Source of the DNA: Talinum fruticosum
Lineage: Eukaryota; Streptophyta; Magnoliopsida; Caryophyllales; Talinaceae
Assembly (NCBI GenBank): GCA_021018815.1
Contig: JAITYX010000012.1
Span: 868,001-932,000 of the forward strand
DNA length: 64,000 nt
Direction of reading: 5' to 3'
Within the stretch, counting starts at the first letter, position 1. Each line of letters opens with the position of its first letter. Made by a program: the position numbers and the translations under genes. Below are positions 1 to 12,284 of this stretch, one piece after another. The notes beneath the pieces were generated by a model. The model did no database searches. It was given only the letters and a program-made list of their open reading frames with translations, and was not told the origin of the DNA.

Positions 1-206
1 TGGTGCTTGGATTAGCACAGACCATGGTTTTCTGCCCCATGAGAGTTTCCACGTACTTTTTGAGTGAACACTTTTCTGAGTCCAATCTAGACTCGGACTA
101 GTTTAAAGTCGGTTTCGATTTTAATCTTCTAGTCCTTGGTCAAATTTCCTCATCACCCTATTCATCCCCTCTAGGGTGACTTAGTCTCTCCAAGAGCAAA
201 CCTTTA
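1..206 (+). repeat. 3' part of a SIRE-like Copia LTR
   Basis: The stretch matches the last ~200 bp of the other Copia LTRs in this window (compare 3140-3343 and 38045-38254), including the shared block 'caccctattcaccccctc' and the terminal 'gagcaaacct'. The end reads TTTA where the other copies read TTCA, which fits a C-to-T change. It is cut by the window start, so I cannot tell a solo LTR from a full element. It interrupts Tat-like gag sequence that resumes at about 207. Confidence 0.8.
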
Positions 207-700
207 GTGTTATAAGATTATTAGTGTAAGAACTCCTTACATGTATCCGTGCAATTGGTGACCTTGCGTGGGTCGACCGCATTATACCACTTTATTACAT
301 TAGTATTAAAAGTCCACGCGAAGATGATGTGGTAAGTATCTTCCGATATGTTCGTAAGAGTCATTGCTCATAAAAAGTTGCGAACGTGGTGATGGGTATT
401 CTCCCAACCTCAAAATTTTATATCGGGCATGGTACACTTAGGGCGTAGTTTCCCTTTAGGGATTGAAGTAAATCCCTTATGATCAAAATAGTGATTACCG
501 AACATGAATGACTCCTTTATCATTTGTTTTATCTTATTTATATGTGGATCAAGTTGAGGCTTAGATTCATGCTTGGGACTATCCGGAGGATATAAACTAG
601 GTGGAGGTTTAGGATTTCCTCTTTTGCTTAATTGTTCTTCTTCCTCATCTCTCTTACTATCTGCAATAGATTTCATGATAACCTTAAGATTGCTTGACAT
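207..700 (-). pseudogene. Tat/Ogre-like Ty3 gag fragment (Tat-1)
   Basis: Gag encodes the capsid precursor of LTR retrotransposons. The minus strand has an open stretch of 96 codons at 410-700 ending in LRPKCTMPDIKF. After a stop, the same homology continues toward 212 with HHHVRNF, MTLTN, DTYHIIF and IKWYN. These match, in order, the plus-strand copy at 14150-14340 (PHIKFHHYDN, HHHVRNFMG, MTLTNN-like, DTYHIIF, MKWYN) and resemble the Tat-lineage gag core. Stops and a truncation by the Copia LTR at 206 make it a pseudogene. The element's minisatellite, leader, primer-binding site and LTR lie at higher coordinates, as expected for minus-strand orientation. Confidence 0.7.
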
Positions 701-1202
701 AGACTTTGTTTTCTAATCCTTAGCGTCTATCCTAGCTTCTATCCTGGCGGAATTTTGATTAAGAAAAGCAAGGATAGGGGTTTGCTTTGGTGTTTCGTAT
801 ATTGGAGGGAATTCTTTTTAGGTATTGTCTTACGGTTAAAAGTATACTGAACTGGTGTGTTATGCACCGAAATATGTTACACCGGTGTAGACCGTGGAAT
901 AGAGCATGGTGTAGAGTGGGGAGAAGATGTGTTTGACTCCTTGTTGAGGTGTTCTAACCTTTTAGAGCTTGGATTCCAATGAAACTCAATTGTAGTAGAC
1001 TTCCCTATTCTTTAGCCAAAGGATGATGCTTAGGACCATATGAGAGAATACTACTTTTTGGGAGGAAGGGGCTTAAGTGCGAGACGCGAAGAGACTAAGA
1101 ATGCTTTTTATTTGGATGCACATAAGGAATGCAAGACAAATGAAATGTATGCGATGATGCTTATGAATTTATGGTTTGGCTAATGCATAATAGCAATGCT
1201 TG
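701..1202 (-). other. Tat-1 leader between gag and minisatellite
   Basis: No credible gene. Part of it (about 1060-1135: the tract with 'gaagagactaagaatg' and 'gcacataaggaatgcaa') is the reverse complement of 13490-13580, so it is the conserved 5' leader of the Tat/Ogre-like family upstream of gag. The remainder shows nothing I recognise. Confidence 0.55.
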
Positions 1203-1562
1203 AATGATTGGTCCTAATAGAAGATGATTTTTTTGGCTAAATGAGAAATGAAAATGCAAAATGGGCTCACCTAATTTAAGATATTTTTATTTTTGCTAAT
1301 TGAGATAGGAAAATGCAAAATGAACTCACCTAATTTGAGGTGAATTTTATTTTGACCAAATGAGAAATGCAAATTGGACTCACCTAATTTGAGATGAATT
1401 CTATTTTAGCTAAATGAGCAATGGAAATACAAAATGGACTCACCTAATTTGAGATGATTTTTTTTTTTGGCTAAATGAGAAATGAAAATGCAAAATGACC
1501 TCACTAAATTTGACATGAATTTTATTTTGACTAAATGAGAAATGGAAATGCAAAATGGCGAT
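1203..1562 (-). repeat. ~60-bp minisatellite in Tat-1 leader (about 6 units)
   Basis: Six imperfect tandem units of about 55-62 bp share the order 'ctcacctaatttgagatga', a T-rich run, 'ggctaaatgagaaatg' and 'gaaaatgcaaaatg'. Units start near 1203, 1262, 1322, 1376, 1437 and 1499. The same repeat occurs reverse-complemented at 13130-13430 beside a plus-strand gag of the same family, so it belongs to the element. Tandem subrepeats are common in untranslated regions of Tat/Ogre elements. Confidence 0.85.
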
Positions 1563-1825
1563 GCCGAAAAATAAAATGGCCAAAATCTAGAAACAACTAA
1601 CTAAAAGATAGAAGGACCCTTGGTAAGAGCCTTCTAGACCGACTAGCAGCGACTATCTAAAACCACCTATAGGATGATTTTAGGATGACTTGGAAATGTA
1701 GTTAATGGACCAACATAAAAGGAAAAGGTAATTTGACTTTTGGTTATAAATGTACATAATGGACCGACTCTAGGAAATTTTATTAAGATATTTTATTTGC
1801 ACCCATGCAAGGGCTAATCAACTCC
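1563..1825 (-). other. Tat-1 leader, upstream of minisatellite
   Basis: No open frame of note. Short matches to the inverse strand of about 12900-13120 (for example 'aatggaccgact' against 'ttggtccattaa') place it in the same Tat leader. It is split from the rest of the leader by the solo LTR at 1831. Confidence 0.45.
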
Positions 1826-1830
1826 CTCAC

Positions 1831-3343
1831 TGAAGACTAGGAATATGCATGTATATCATTCCGAGTACTACTAAAGAATCAGGTACAAACTTTATATATT
1901 CTAAGTTTTTATTACAAGTCATTCTGTGTACTCCAAAAACTACTCTCGGTGGTATAGAAACTTTTCCGAGTGTTACGGATACTATTGCACATGTTTTCAT
2001 TCGTTTCGACTAACTTAGAAAGCAAACTTTTGCTCATCATTTTACACTAATGGTTCCGAGTCACTCAGACGACACTCGAACTTATCACATGTTCAAACAA
2101 TCTCACTAACACTTTAAAACTCGAGTCCGACTTCATATTCCAAGTTCAAATGAATTACGGCGTTAATTCATCTTTCTAAGTCGGCATGTTTTGTTTGAAC
2201 TATATATGTCTAGATCAAGTATTCTTACTCGATATTCTCTCTTCAACTTGATCTGTCTCTAAGATCGACTCGGATGGAATTTGAGTATAATGAATATTAG
2301 ACTCAGAAAATTCCACTCTTCTATGAACTTAATTATCTTAATTAAATTATTATCTATGTCTAATCTTGGACCAAAGTATTTTATACTTTGAGAACCAAAA
2401 TTGGTTTACTTTTATAGGTTATTTAAACGAGGTTATCTTATCTTTTGAATTACAAAAGCAACCAGCTTCAAGTTGTTAATCACCGACAGACAAGGCTTTA
2501 CTACTTCCGACCAAGGCCCGGACACTATGTCGGGGATGTCCGTTTCCAAAGCTGGAAATCTTCAATGTTAAGCTCAACGGTGGTTTCCATCTTACTTTTC
2601 GAGACACCACCGGTGGATTGGGACATCCTAAGGAGTCAAGAGTTGTTACACAACGTTCACATCTCAACGGATCTTTTGTGAGCAAGCGAGAAGAACCGTT
2701 ACAACGATCCACAAAGTTCGGAAGATAGTCACAACGACTAATCCGCTTGGTCATCTATAAATAGAAGCCAATTCTCAAGACTTGAAGATTGCTGGAATTA
2801 TTGTCAATACACATTTCTTAAAGCAAAACTCTTTGTATTCATACTCAATCTTCTACTTACAAGTCCAAGTCCGTACATAACATCTTTCCGAGTTGTAAGG
2901 TCTTGTAATCGGTTACAAATTCTCTTTCTTAATTTCTGAGTAAGGTCCCTTGACTGAGCTGTAAGGGTTATCTAAGCTCGGTTGCCCCTAACTATAAAGG
3001 TTACCTCGATTACGAAGTACTAAATCGGATAAGGGTATTTCTATGTCTAGGAAAATCTTGTAAGGAATTGTCTAAGGGAGCAATTCCAATTAAGTCTGTC
3101 TACTCGTATTTTGTGGATTCAAAATAGTGGATTTGACTTGGTGCTTGGATTAGCATTGGCCGTGGTTTTCACGCTTCGGGAGGGTTTCCACGTAATTCGA
3201 GTTCAACTTTTCCGAGTCCAATCTAGACTCAAAATCAGCTGCTAATCCTTTTCAAGCAAAAAGATTCTAAGTTTGTTCAAATTTCCTCATCAACCTATTC
3301 ACCCCCTCTAGGGTGATTAAGACTCTCCAAGAGCAAACCTTCA
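1831..3343 (+). mobile_element. Solo LTR, SIRE-like Copia, TSD CTCAC
   Basis: The 1513-bp unit starts TGAAGACTAGG and ends AAACCTTCA, the termini used by all other LTRs of this family here (36830, 44470, 57820). It is flanked by a perfect 5-bp duplication CTCAC at 1826-1830 and 3344-3348. No PBS, PPT or coding region is attached, so it is a solo LTR left by LTR-LTR recombination. A TATA box (TCTATAAATAG, about 2754-2764) sits in the expected U3 position. Reading frames inside it (2445-2754) are chance. Confidence 0.92.
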
Positions 3344-3348
3344 CTCAC

Positions 3349-3813
3349 CTATCCCTAAACGCTCACAAATAGAAGATTAAATCTAAACAATCGCACTAAT
3401 CCAAGCATGCAAATGAAGAGGCAAGGTGCCACCTAACAGTCAAAGGTGTATGGTAAAAAAGGGGTTAAGACTAGGTAGGATAAATGGTTACCCATATTCC
3501 AAGGATTTAATCTTCCGTGGGGTACATGGCAAGAAAAAATGCATTGAATCCTCGGTGCCTCTTGGTAAGCCAAGAGCGCATGCTATGCGGGAAGAGGTAC
3601 CACCTCTGTTGGCAATCAAGCCTAGTTGGGCCCACCTGGGATGCAGTGGGAGCCTCTTACTAGAAGTGTTTAAAGGGGATAAAACCTAATGGTCCACCAA
3701 CATAAATCAACTATGTTCAAAGATTGCCTAAAAATACGGGATGCCTAAAGCAAATACATTATTAAAACTCACTCCTCAAATTTTCAAGTTTTGCCCTCTT
3801 AATAAGTTATTTA
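3349..3813 (-). other. Tat-1 5' leader next to PBS
   Basis: Non-coding leader. The block 3405-3660 is homologous, inverted, to 12490-12740 of Tat-2: the shared phrases on the inverted strand include 'ggcttgattatt/gcc', 'accgagaggcacc' and 'tcttcatttg'. The 87-codon plus-strand frame at 3426-3689 runs antisense to this leader and is not a gene. Confidence 0.6.
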
Positions 3814-3830
3814 TCCCCAACGGAGTCGCC
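3814..3830 (-). other. Primer-binding site, tRNA-Arg type (Tat/Ogre)
   Basis: The minus strand reads GGCGACTCCGTTGGGGA. This is the form of PBS reported for Ogre/Tat elements, which prime from tRNA-Arg. It lies directly inside the LTR ending at about 3832 and fixes the element's orientation. Confidence 0.75.
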
Positions 3831-3831
3831 T

Positions 3832-5733
3832 CCGTAGGAACCACGACTCCACTCCCATGCGGAGGGGCGGGGGTTCTACCCTTCCCCACGAATTGGCGTA
3901 GGTTTTTAAAGGTGAAATGATTTTAGGGTTTAAAGGATTGATTTTTAAAAGTGGGGATGAACCCCTTATTTAAATTTTTGAATTTTATTAAATTATGTTA
4001 AAAATGAATTAAATCTGATTGAATGGGGGTTTTATTAATTATTTTATTTTAAAAATTATTTTGAGAAGCCATGGGATATTATTTCTTAACTAAGCAAAAT
4101 AAAGAAAGTTAGGGTTTTCAATTCTATGGGGCTTCGGGGCCAAATCATCCGCTATTGGTGCCATGGTTGGTAGATTCAAAAGCTCTAATTTTTGTTATGT
4201 TGCGATCGAGAAAAAGTCGAGAAGCAATTGATAGCAATAAATTAAAAAATAAGAGTCGCCAGTTAATCTTTTAAGAATGAAAAACTAACAAAACAAAATA
4301 AATGTTCTTTCAATCATAGTACGAGAAAACTAAGACTAAACGAGGCTAAAAAGTTACTCCATCGGTCTAGAACCGATAATCGAATTTGAGGGCGAGCGTA
4401 TGAAATGTACGGATAATCCCTTCCATTCCACCCGTCAAACGATGACCATTACTAGTTTGAGTAGTGAACTTACAGAATGTAATAAACACAAGCAAATAAC
4501 GTTCAATATAAAATATAAAGTACCCAAAACATGATAGAAAGCGATAAAAAGCAAATAAAAAAAGGAAAGTGGTAAAAAAACGAAAGCAAAAAGAAAAGAA
4601 AAGTGAGAAATTAAAAGGTTACATTCGGCATGAGGAATTAAAAGCGATACAATTTTTTGTCCACAATACGGAAAGCGACAAAAGCATGAAATAAATAAAT
4701 AAGCTGTCGGGAAAGCTGAATTGGTGCCCTCGGGTTTCCCACCTACTATTCTAGATCTCGAATGCGGATCCGGTGATGCAATAGTGGTAAATCAAGAAGG
4801 GGCTTTTGTGAGTCTTGTGAGGGTAAGTTTGTAGACAATAAGAAAGATCATCTCGATGAATACCAAGAGATTAGAATAACTTAATATTCATTAGCCCTTA
4901 GTAAGTATTTAGCGACATAAATTTTAGGAAAGAAGCCCTTTTGAGGTTACTTTTTAGCAGAGTAACGCTTAGTAGAAAGATGTGTATAGTTAGTTTAGCC
5001 ACATGGCGCTTAGGAAAGAAAGTCGTGCTTGAAATAAGAGCATCGGCTCTCTATTTTTAGGAAGGATAGGTCATAAATGACGTATGGCTTGCATGCAACC
5101 AGCCATTCAAAGCTAAATAGAATCAACTGCCAAAATCAGGCCAAAATTGAAGTACGGGATAGAACAGGGTAAGGGACGCCGGCCACCTGGTGTGGCTCTA
5201 GAGTTTCATGCCTCTTCCATATTGCAACAGGAATCCCGGGAAAAATACGGCGTTTTGAGTTAAATAACCTAGTAAGGGACGCTAGCCACACAACGTCATT
5301 ATGGGGATTTGAGCTTCATGTCTCGGGTGGACTGTCTTGCAGCGAAAGCGAGGCATTTTAATGCTCGGTGATCATAAAACGCGACACCGAATGTCGTTTT
5401 AGTGTCTTCGCTTTGTGTCTAGTTTGGACAAAGGCGAAATGTAGAATTTTGAGCTTGGAATTTCTTGGTATGCGCGACCGGACTACGTTGACTCGGAGGT
5501 TTAACCCAAGCTTGGACTGTCCGAAAGAACAAGGATTTTTGGACCGACCCATGGCGAAAAGGCTATTTATTTAGTGCTAAGTGTTCTTCATGGTTTACTG
5601 GCTTCTATCACACCGAGTCAAATATAATCCGTGATCCGGATCCTCAAACATGACTCGGGATTTCATCATCGGGCGAGCAATATAAATTACAAAAGTAAAA
5701 GAGATAAGGGACGACATGTTTTAGGTGTCTATA
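3832..5733 (-). mobile_element. 5' LTR of Tat/Ogre-like element Tat-1
   Basis: It is bounded inside by the tRNA-Arg-type PBS. Its outer start reads TATAGACACC on the minus strand, matching TGTAGACACC of the related LTR at 14737. The outermost ~155 bp (5577-5733) aligns with 14598-14737 ('gacatgttttaggtgtct', 'tccgtgatcc'). Length is about 1.9 kb. Its outer edge abuts CACTA transposase sequence, so the element probably inserted into the CACTA; the matching 5-bp duplication would lie left of the window. Confidence 0.7.
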
Positions 5734-5739
5734 GCAACT

Positions 5740-7500
5740 TATGCAAATAACTTGACGTAACATGCCACGAAAGAGTCTATGATGACAAGCTACATCACCC
5801 ATCGGATTCTCCTGAATAGAAGAAGATAGATTCATTGTTCCTAGAATTTGATAAGGAGGCACGAAATCTATATTTGGGTCTTTGTACAGATAGAATAAAC
5901 CCCCATGGTGCCTGGATAGCAAGCATAGCACTTGGCTCGTTCTTTTGGTTTTCTACAACGTACCTTTGTCATTGTGTATGAAGCACAAGTACATTATGTT
6001 GTCAATACTTATTTACGGGCAAAAACAGTTAGGAAATGATATAGATGTGCACTTGGTACCTCTTATTAAATATTTAAAGCTCTTGCAGGATGAAGGTGTT
6101 TTGGTTTTTTATACATACCGTCAAGAGCAATTTATATTATGAGCTATGATCTTAACAAGAATCAATGACTTCCCTGCATACAAAAACTTGTCCGATTACA
6201 CCGTCGAAGGTCATAAGGCATGCCCCATTTGTGCGAGAGGGTAGTTGCTTCTATTAGCTTAAGCACGAAAAAAGACAACTTATCTCGGACGCCGAAAGAT
6301 TCATCCCTTTTCCCATCAATATCGTAAGGAAAACAAAGGCTTTTAATGGTAAAATAAAGATGAATTATGCTCCAACTCCATTAAAAGGACATCAAATTTA
6401 TGAACAAGTGAAGGATCTTGATGTGTAGAAAAATAGATCAATATTTTTTATCTTCCATATTGGAAAGAGTTGTATGTGAGACATATTCTTTATGTGATTG
6501 ATATAGAGAAAAACATCTATCAAAATATCATTAACGAGTCTTTTGAACATACTAGGGAAGACCAAGGACAATGAGAAAGCCGGACTCGATTTGTGTGAAA
6601 TGGGAATATAGGAGGAATTAGCACCACAACCAAAGGGAAGAGAACGTAGCTGCCTCCATCGTCTTACACAATGAGTAGAATGGAAAAAAACATTTGTGTG
6701 AGACCTTGAAGAAACTTAAAGTGCCACAGGGATATTCTTTAAACATCGGTAGTCTCATTTTGATGCATTATAAACGACTAATCGGTCTCAAATCTAATGA
6801 TTATCATGCTTTTATACAACAAATTATGCTGATTGTTATCCGAGCATTGATGCCCCAACATGTCGAGATAGTTGATTACAAGACTTTGGTTCTTCTTCAA
6901 TGCCATATGTAGCAAAGTCGTTGATTTGGAGAAATCGGATGATCTTGAGTGCGGCGTGATCATTTCATTGTGCCAACTAGAGATGTAGTTCCCACCTTCT
7001 TTTTTGATATCATGGTACACCTAGTTGTCCATTTGGTGAGGCTCATGCACTTCATGTTTCCAACTCCAAGAACAAACATCCCACTTGTCGCAAAAATGTC
7101 GTATTACGGAGTCATTGAGGATATATAAGAGCTAGACTATGTTGACTCCATCACCCCATTTTTCGGTGCAAATGAGTTGACAATAATAATTGTGTCCGAG
7201 TTGATACGATGGAATTCACCATGGTTGATCTCACAAGAGAAGGACTTAAAGGGGATTAATTCGCCATGGCATCCCAAGCAAGACATGTGTTCTACGTTTA
7301 AGACCCGACCAATGATAAGTGGTCTATTGGTCTTGAGGGGAATAGACACGTTGTCTGGTGAGGATGGTGAAGATGTGTATGACTTTGTTAAGGAGACCCC
7401 ACCCTTCTCCTTGGGAATTCTTGTTGAAAATGAGGATGCCAATTTTGCAGAATTGTATTTAAGGGTTGGCAATCAAGAGGACATATATATTGATGATAAG
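5740..7500 (+). pseudogene. CACTA (En/Spm) TNP2-like transposase remnant
   Basis: TNP2 is the cut-and-paste transposase of plant CACTA elements. In order on the plus strand: HHPSDSPE then KKIDSLF (5790-5830), RNLYLGLCTDRINP (about 5855-5900), STWLVLL then VFYNVPLSLCMK (5930-5985), GNDIDVHLVPLI (6035-6070), and NDFPAYKNLSDYTVEGHKAC then PIC (6165-6225). Then comes DUF4218-like sequence with VPQGY, GLKSNDYH and FFDIMVHL (6720-7030), and DUF4216-like sequence with YYGVIED, ELDYVD, FTMVDLTREGLKGD and HVFYV (7095-7310). At least ten stops or frame changes break it, so it is inactive. The N-terminus is lost at the Tat-1 LTR boundary. The 134-codon frame 7177-7581 is mostly the wrong frame of the DUF4216 region. 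Confidence 0.85.
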
Positions 7501-7889
7501 TCTAAAGGAGGGGAAAAAGGGCATAAACCATGTAATTATATCAACTCGATAAGCACATTATTGTATAACAATTTTTATTGATGGATATCTATAGTTTTTC
7601 CTGTCTCCAATAACTGCAGACTTCCTTTTCGAGTATTTCCGACCTTAAATCATTCTCGTAATAGATCATTGGTCAATGCAGATCAAAAGGACTAAGTTGT
7701 CCAATGGAAGTGGAGAAACGTTTTTCAGTGCAAAGAACTGATGTATATGTTTGTCTTTCACTATTCTTAGCTCCTGCTTCTCAACTTGGAATTTTTTAAT
7801 ATAAAATTGACTCAAGTGTTTAAAGAACTCGAAGCAAGCAATATAGTCATAAGGCAAGGATCACTTTGGATAAACATTAGACCATGCTT
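7501..7889 (+). other. CACTA internal sequence 3' of transposase
   Basis: No gene recognised. The block 7635-7735 ('gatcaaaaggactaagttgt' and neighbours) recurs at 10165-10255, and 7825-7880 ('gcaagcaatat' to 'atcactttgg') recurs loosely at 10545-10590. These are diverged direct repeats on either side of the AT-rich insert. Confidence 0.4.
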
Positions 7890-10085
7890 TCTTTTTTAGT
7901 ACTTGTTAAGTCGTAGTTTATATGTAATTTTAGTAGTTATTTAGTTTATATTATATAGTTTATTTTATCTAATTTATTCTATTTTGTCTATTTATAGGTA
8001 ATTATCGAATAAAGTGGGGAAGAGAAGAAAAGTCGTTAAAAGTGGATTTTTAGCTACCGACAAGCATCCAAGAAAATATATGAAGTCGGTCCATAAATAT
8101 AATATGTAATAAAATATTTATTTTATGATATTATATTTTAGGAAATCCTAATTGGAATAGAAAAGGAAACTTAGAAGAGAAGAAAGAGAAATAAACACTA
8201 ACTCTTTCACCCTATATATACTACTTATTATCATCATGGAGAGGGAGACCTAGGAAGCCAGCCACATACATCCCAGCCACCTCACGTTCTCTTGCTGCAT
8301 CTGCTGCCGCTGCTCCTTGTTGCACCTGCTGCTTGCTGTCCACAGCAGTCACACACCAGCCCACACAAGCAGCCACCCTAGCTGCTGCCTCCTAACGTTC
8401 ACTAGCCCACTTCACGTTTCCTTGTTGCTGCTCCTTGCTGTCTGCCGCTCTTCCTGGCTGCATCGTACTGCTGCTGCTGCACCTTGCTGGCCACTGCTGT
8501 CCGCTGCCCAGCCAGCCACCATCCATCACCATCTTCTTCATCTTCCCGGGTCAAAGAAACTAATATCGGTAGTATAATTTAGTTTTGTAATTTTTATTAG
8601 AAAAGATTGAGTTTTTATTGATAGATTAATACTAAAGATGCTAGTTTTATTTAGTTTACATGTTTTAAATTACATTATGTGTGAGTAGTTTTTCTTATAC
8701 TTAGTATAATCTCATTGAAGCCATGTTAAATTATTTATTTTGAAACAAAGTTTTGATTTTTATTGTCTTATTGATTTGATCCATGATTCTATGATAATTT
8801 GTGTTTAATGTTTATGAATTTATGTCTAATTAATTAGAGTGCACGCTATTTAGTTTTATATAAATTCATGTGATAGTTTAGAGGGTTTAAGTACGTAATT
8901 GCTTGATCTTTTAGACATAAGTATCACCCTAGTTAATCATGGATGGCTCATACCCATCTCTTTTAATTAGGAAATTATCATAGATCCTTCTTAAATCAAT
9001 TTGCTAGTAGATTGGTTATTAGGTGCTAGATGATGTTTTTCTAATACTTAATGCTCTAATTTGATTAAATTCTAGTGCTAGTGCTAGGGTTATCAATATT
9101 AGTAGGGTTTATATTAGGGCTAGGCCTAAGTAAACTAATAACTAAGGAAAAACGGGGAAGATCCGCTAGTGGTTGTCTTCTACAGTTTAGCTCATGGGTA
9201 GATCAATTTGTGTGTTAATGATAAATAATAATTTGCATGGTGGATATAGATTATACTAAGTGTTTTTATAAATTTGTTATCTTTGATAATTATTTGTTTG
9301 CTTTTAGTTATTCTCTTGAGTTTATTGATTTTTACTTATAAAGTTATAGTCTTTTATTATCAATTTCATTAAACCCCCTAAAGATCAGTATTTTAGGTTA
9401 GTTTTAGTAATTTTATTTTAATTTAATTTTGAGTCTTTACATATTTTAATTTTCAGAATTAATTTTCTGTCAGTTTTTATTATTTTTGAGTCAGTTTGTT
9501 AGAAATTAGTTTAAAAATAGTTTCTTTTGTTATTTTTCGTGTTTTATTTTCTTTTAGGGTTTAGATAGAGTCCTAGTTTGCTGTGATTAAATTTTAGAAT
9601 TTTTGGAATTAATTTGATATTTTTTCAGATTTAATTCTTGAATTTAATTACTGCAGGTTTTTAATAAAATAAATTCGTAAATTAGATTTTAAATTTTGTT
9701 TTTATATTTTTAGGGTCTGGTTAGGTTTAGAAAATTAGTATTACTATTCTGGGTAATTTTAGTATTTATTTTCGTAATTATTTTAGTGCAGAATTTTACT
9801 TATTTAATTTTCTGTTTTAGAATTTATTTAATTTCTGCTTTAGTTTTCTGTTTTAATTATTCTAAAAAATATACAAAAATATTTCTGGGTTATTGTAGTT
9901 TTATTATTCTGTATAAATTATTTATTTAGTTATTAGATAATTTTCTATGAATTTTAGTTATTGATTTTAATGTATATTTTCTATTTTGTTTTTAAGAGTA
10001 GTAAATTTAATTAGATTAAAACTTGCATGTTATTATATCTTTCCTCGTGGATTCGATCCCTACTTGCCCTTGCTATATTGTTTAT
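7890..10085 (+). mobile_element. AT-rich LTR-like insertion of unknown family
   Basis: About 2.2 kb separates two CACTA segments. It has a TATA box (TATATATA, about 8212) followed by a CT/CTG-rich stretch (8290-8560), then 1.4 kb of very T-rich sequence. It ends with a phrase typical of plant retroelement ends ('ctcgtggattcgatcccta', about 10042). That order resembles U3-R-U5 of an LTR. I could not find clear TG/CA ends or a target duplication, so borders are approximate. The 86-codon frame 8317-8577 is low-complexity Ser/Leu/Ala and not convincing. Confidence 0.35.
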
Positions 10086-10861
10086 TATAAGTTTAAGTAG
10101 TGGTTTAATTTGTTGCTCGTACGACAAGCTCAACGAGTACTTCTAGTAACTCATGCTTATTTTTGTGTATTTCCAACCTTAATGCTTTCCTGGAACAGAT
10201 TAATGTTTGATGCGGATCAAAAGGACTAAGTTGTCCATTGGAAGGGGAGAAAGCAGCAAAATTATTGATTTTTTTGATTAATCCAATATTCAACATATGG
10301 GAGCATGACAAAGGCAAAATCATTGATTTTTCGAGTATTTATGCCAAAAAGTTCATCTCTTCATCTTGAAACTTTTTAGTATTAATGATTTCAATATTTA
10401 TGCCAAGAAGTCCATGTGTATTTACCCAAAGTGATGCTTATCTTTATGAATATATTGCTTTGTTGGATATCGTGCAAAGGTACCGTGGACAACAAATATG
10501 GTGTTTTAAGTATATGTTGTCCAGGCTATCGCTACAACAACTCCAAGTAAGCAATATTGTCGTAAAGATATTTTAAAAACATCACTTTGGGTAAATATGG
10601 GACATTGACAAAGGAATGTGCTAGTGAGATCTCCTCCTGGTCTGCTCTTTGTATTATATCTCACATTGCAATACAATTCTTTGCTCAAAGTTGTGAAACA
10701 TGGAAGCTGTTTTGGTGGAAAAATGTATAAAATTTTATTTGTGAAATAATTAAGAGTCGTTGGTGGTTTCTTTGTGTAAATTGTTGTGGTTGTACATGTG
10801 TATATTCTTTTTGTATAATAATTGTACAGGGAGTACAAAATAAAAGAATTACAAAAAACTT
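10086..10861 (+). other. CACTA 3' internal region
   Basis: No intact gene. The sequence between the AT-rich insert and the CACTA subterminal repeats includes the second copy of the 7635-7735 direct repeat. Short frames on both strands (10105-10323, 10385-10576, 10506-10865) have no family features I recognise. Confidence 0.4.
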
Positions 10862-11088
10862 TCATACCTATTACTACGGTTCTTATGGAAAAGCTGCAGT
10901 AATAGGTCGGAATATAACCAATTACTATAGTTCTTACTTTAAAGCCGTAGTAATAGGTTTGGGCCTAAAATTTATGTTAAAAGAGGGCGATTTAGGCCCA
11001 AACCTATTACTTCGATTTTTAACTATGAACTGTAGTAATAGGTGAACCTATTACTACGGTTGTTTATCCAAAACCGTGATGTGTAGTG
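10862..11088 (+). repeat. CACTA subterminal repeats and 3' terminus
   Basis: Repeats of 'cctattactacggtt' and its complement 'gtagtaataggt' occur in both orientations at about 10866, 10893, 10950, 11002, 11030 and 11047. The cluster ends 'gatgtgtagtg' at 11088. The last six bases TGTAGTG/CACTAC match the ends of plant CACTA elements. Clusters of short subterminal repeats are the transposase-binding regions of this superfamily. The orientation agrees with the upstream transposase. Confidence 0.75.
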
Positions 11089-12280
11089 GGAGCGGAAGCA
11101 AAAGAAAGGGGAGCTAAATGTGACTCGCATGCGCGAGTCTTGGGAAAAAGGGTGAAAGGAGGGGCAAATGATGGAGGATGGAGCTGAAATTTAGTATGGA
11201 GCTTCTCAAATAGTTGAAGAAGCTCTGGTAGTGTTTTGGGATTTTTGGTCGCCGTGAACACCTTGATCCGAGAGCTGAAAGTCGGGGTTCTGGGCTGACT
11301 GTCAAGGATGATATCCTCTGTAACAATCAAAGGTGGGGGATAGAGGGTTTCTTGGATGGAGGCGATTTTGGTGGTAATGGAGTAGACTCGCTGGGCTGGG
11401 GATGGGTGAAGTTTGGAGTGAAATGGTTTAGTGGTTTGGGAGATATAGATTGGTGAAGTGAGGGGATAAAACCAAGGTCCTAACTCGGATACGTAAACAC
11501 CACCAAGGGAACCAAGGGCACCTTCAATCTGGCCGGATACTGAAACACCACCGGAAGATTGGAAGGACTCAAAGGGCACCACCAAGTAGCCAACTTGGAT
11601 ACAACAATGAGAATTCAAGGGGCCGAGAAATCCATCTCGAAAGGAGTATAATACTCGAAGTTTATAAATTCATCAAAGTTCTTTACAAAGTCATTACAAG
11701 CTGAATTTATAAGCAACAAAAATAACATTTAGCTAAGTTGAAAATTAAACTAAAAATAATAAAGATGCTTTCCTCCTCTCCAAGTTAAGCTAGGATGAAT
11801 TCTAGCTATGTATTTGGTGAATTGGGAACATGTGGCCACGGTTTGTTTTCCCCTTTGGCAAGCTTCTAACAAACCATCTTCCACCATGGTGAGTGCTTTC
11901 TAGAATGCTCCTCCTTAGGCTCCTTTGAGTGCTCTCCTTAGGCGTGTGATTTATGCTCTTCGGACCTTTGGACCGGCCAGAATATGCATCAAATTATTTA
12001 TGTTCAAATAGCACTTCACGGTTTTGACAAGGCTAATCTCATCTTGCTTCAACGTGGAGAATTTTGGCTAGCTTGATTCTTTTGGGCTATCTTACTTGGA
12101 TCCTTGGATAATTATTTATTTATGAACATGAACTCATAAAAGACCTCCTTCTCGGTTGCTCATCCTCCGGGGTCAAAAATGATTAGAACAAATTCAAGTA
12201 ATTTCGATTGATCCTTAAACATGCTTGGCTCTTTAAGATGAATATCTTTCAGCTCATATTCCAAGGTAGTCCACTTTCCA
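11089..12280 (-). other. Unassigned stretch with a 184-codon minus-strand frame
   Basis: The minus strand is open from 11618 to 11064 (184 codons, Pro/Ser/Thr rich, with PELLQLFEKLHTKFQL). Its C-terminus runs into the CACTA terminal repeat, so that end is not native. It could be a captured gene fragment or chance. A short minus-strand open stretch near 12150-12290 (KWTTLEYELKDIHLKEPS) also looks protein-like, but I cannot assign it. The rest shows nothing I recognise. Confidence 0.25.
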
Positions 12281-12284
12281 TCGG

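Noticed and set aside
1203..1562. CRISPR-like array
   Set aside because: The ~60-bp units are contiguous and diverged, with no unique spacers. The context is a plant retrotransposon leader.
8317..8577. 86-codon Ser/Leu/His-rich plus frame
   Set aside because: Built from CTG/CAC repeats in a probable LTR leader. No family features.
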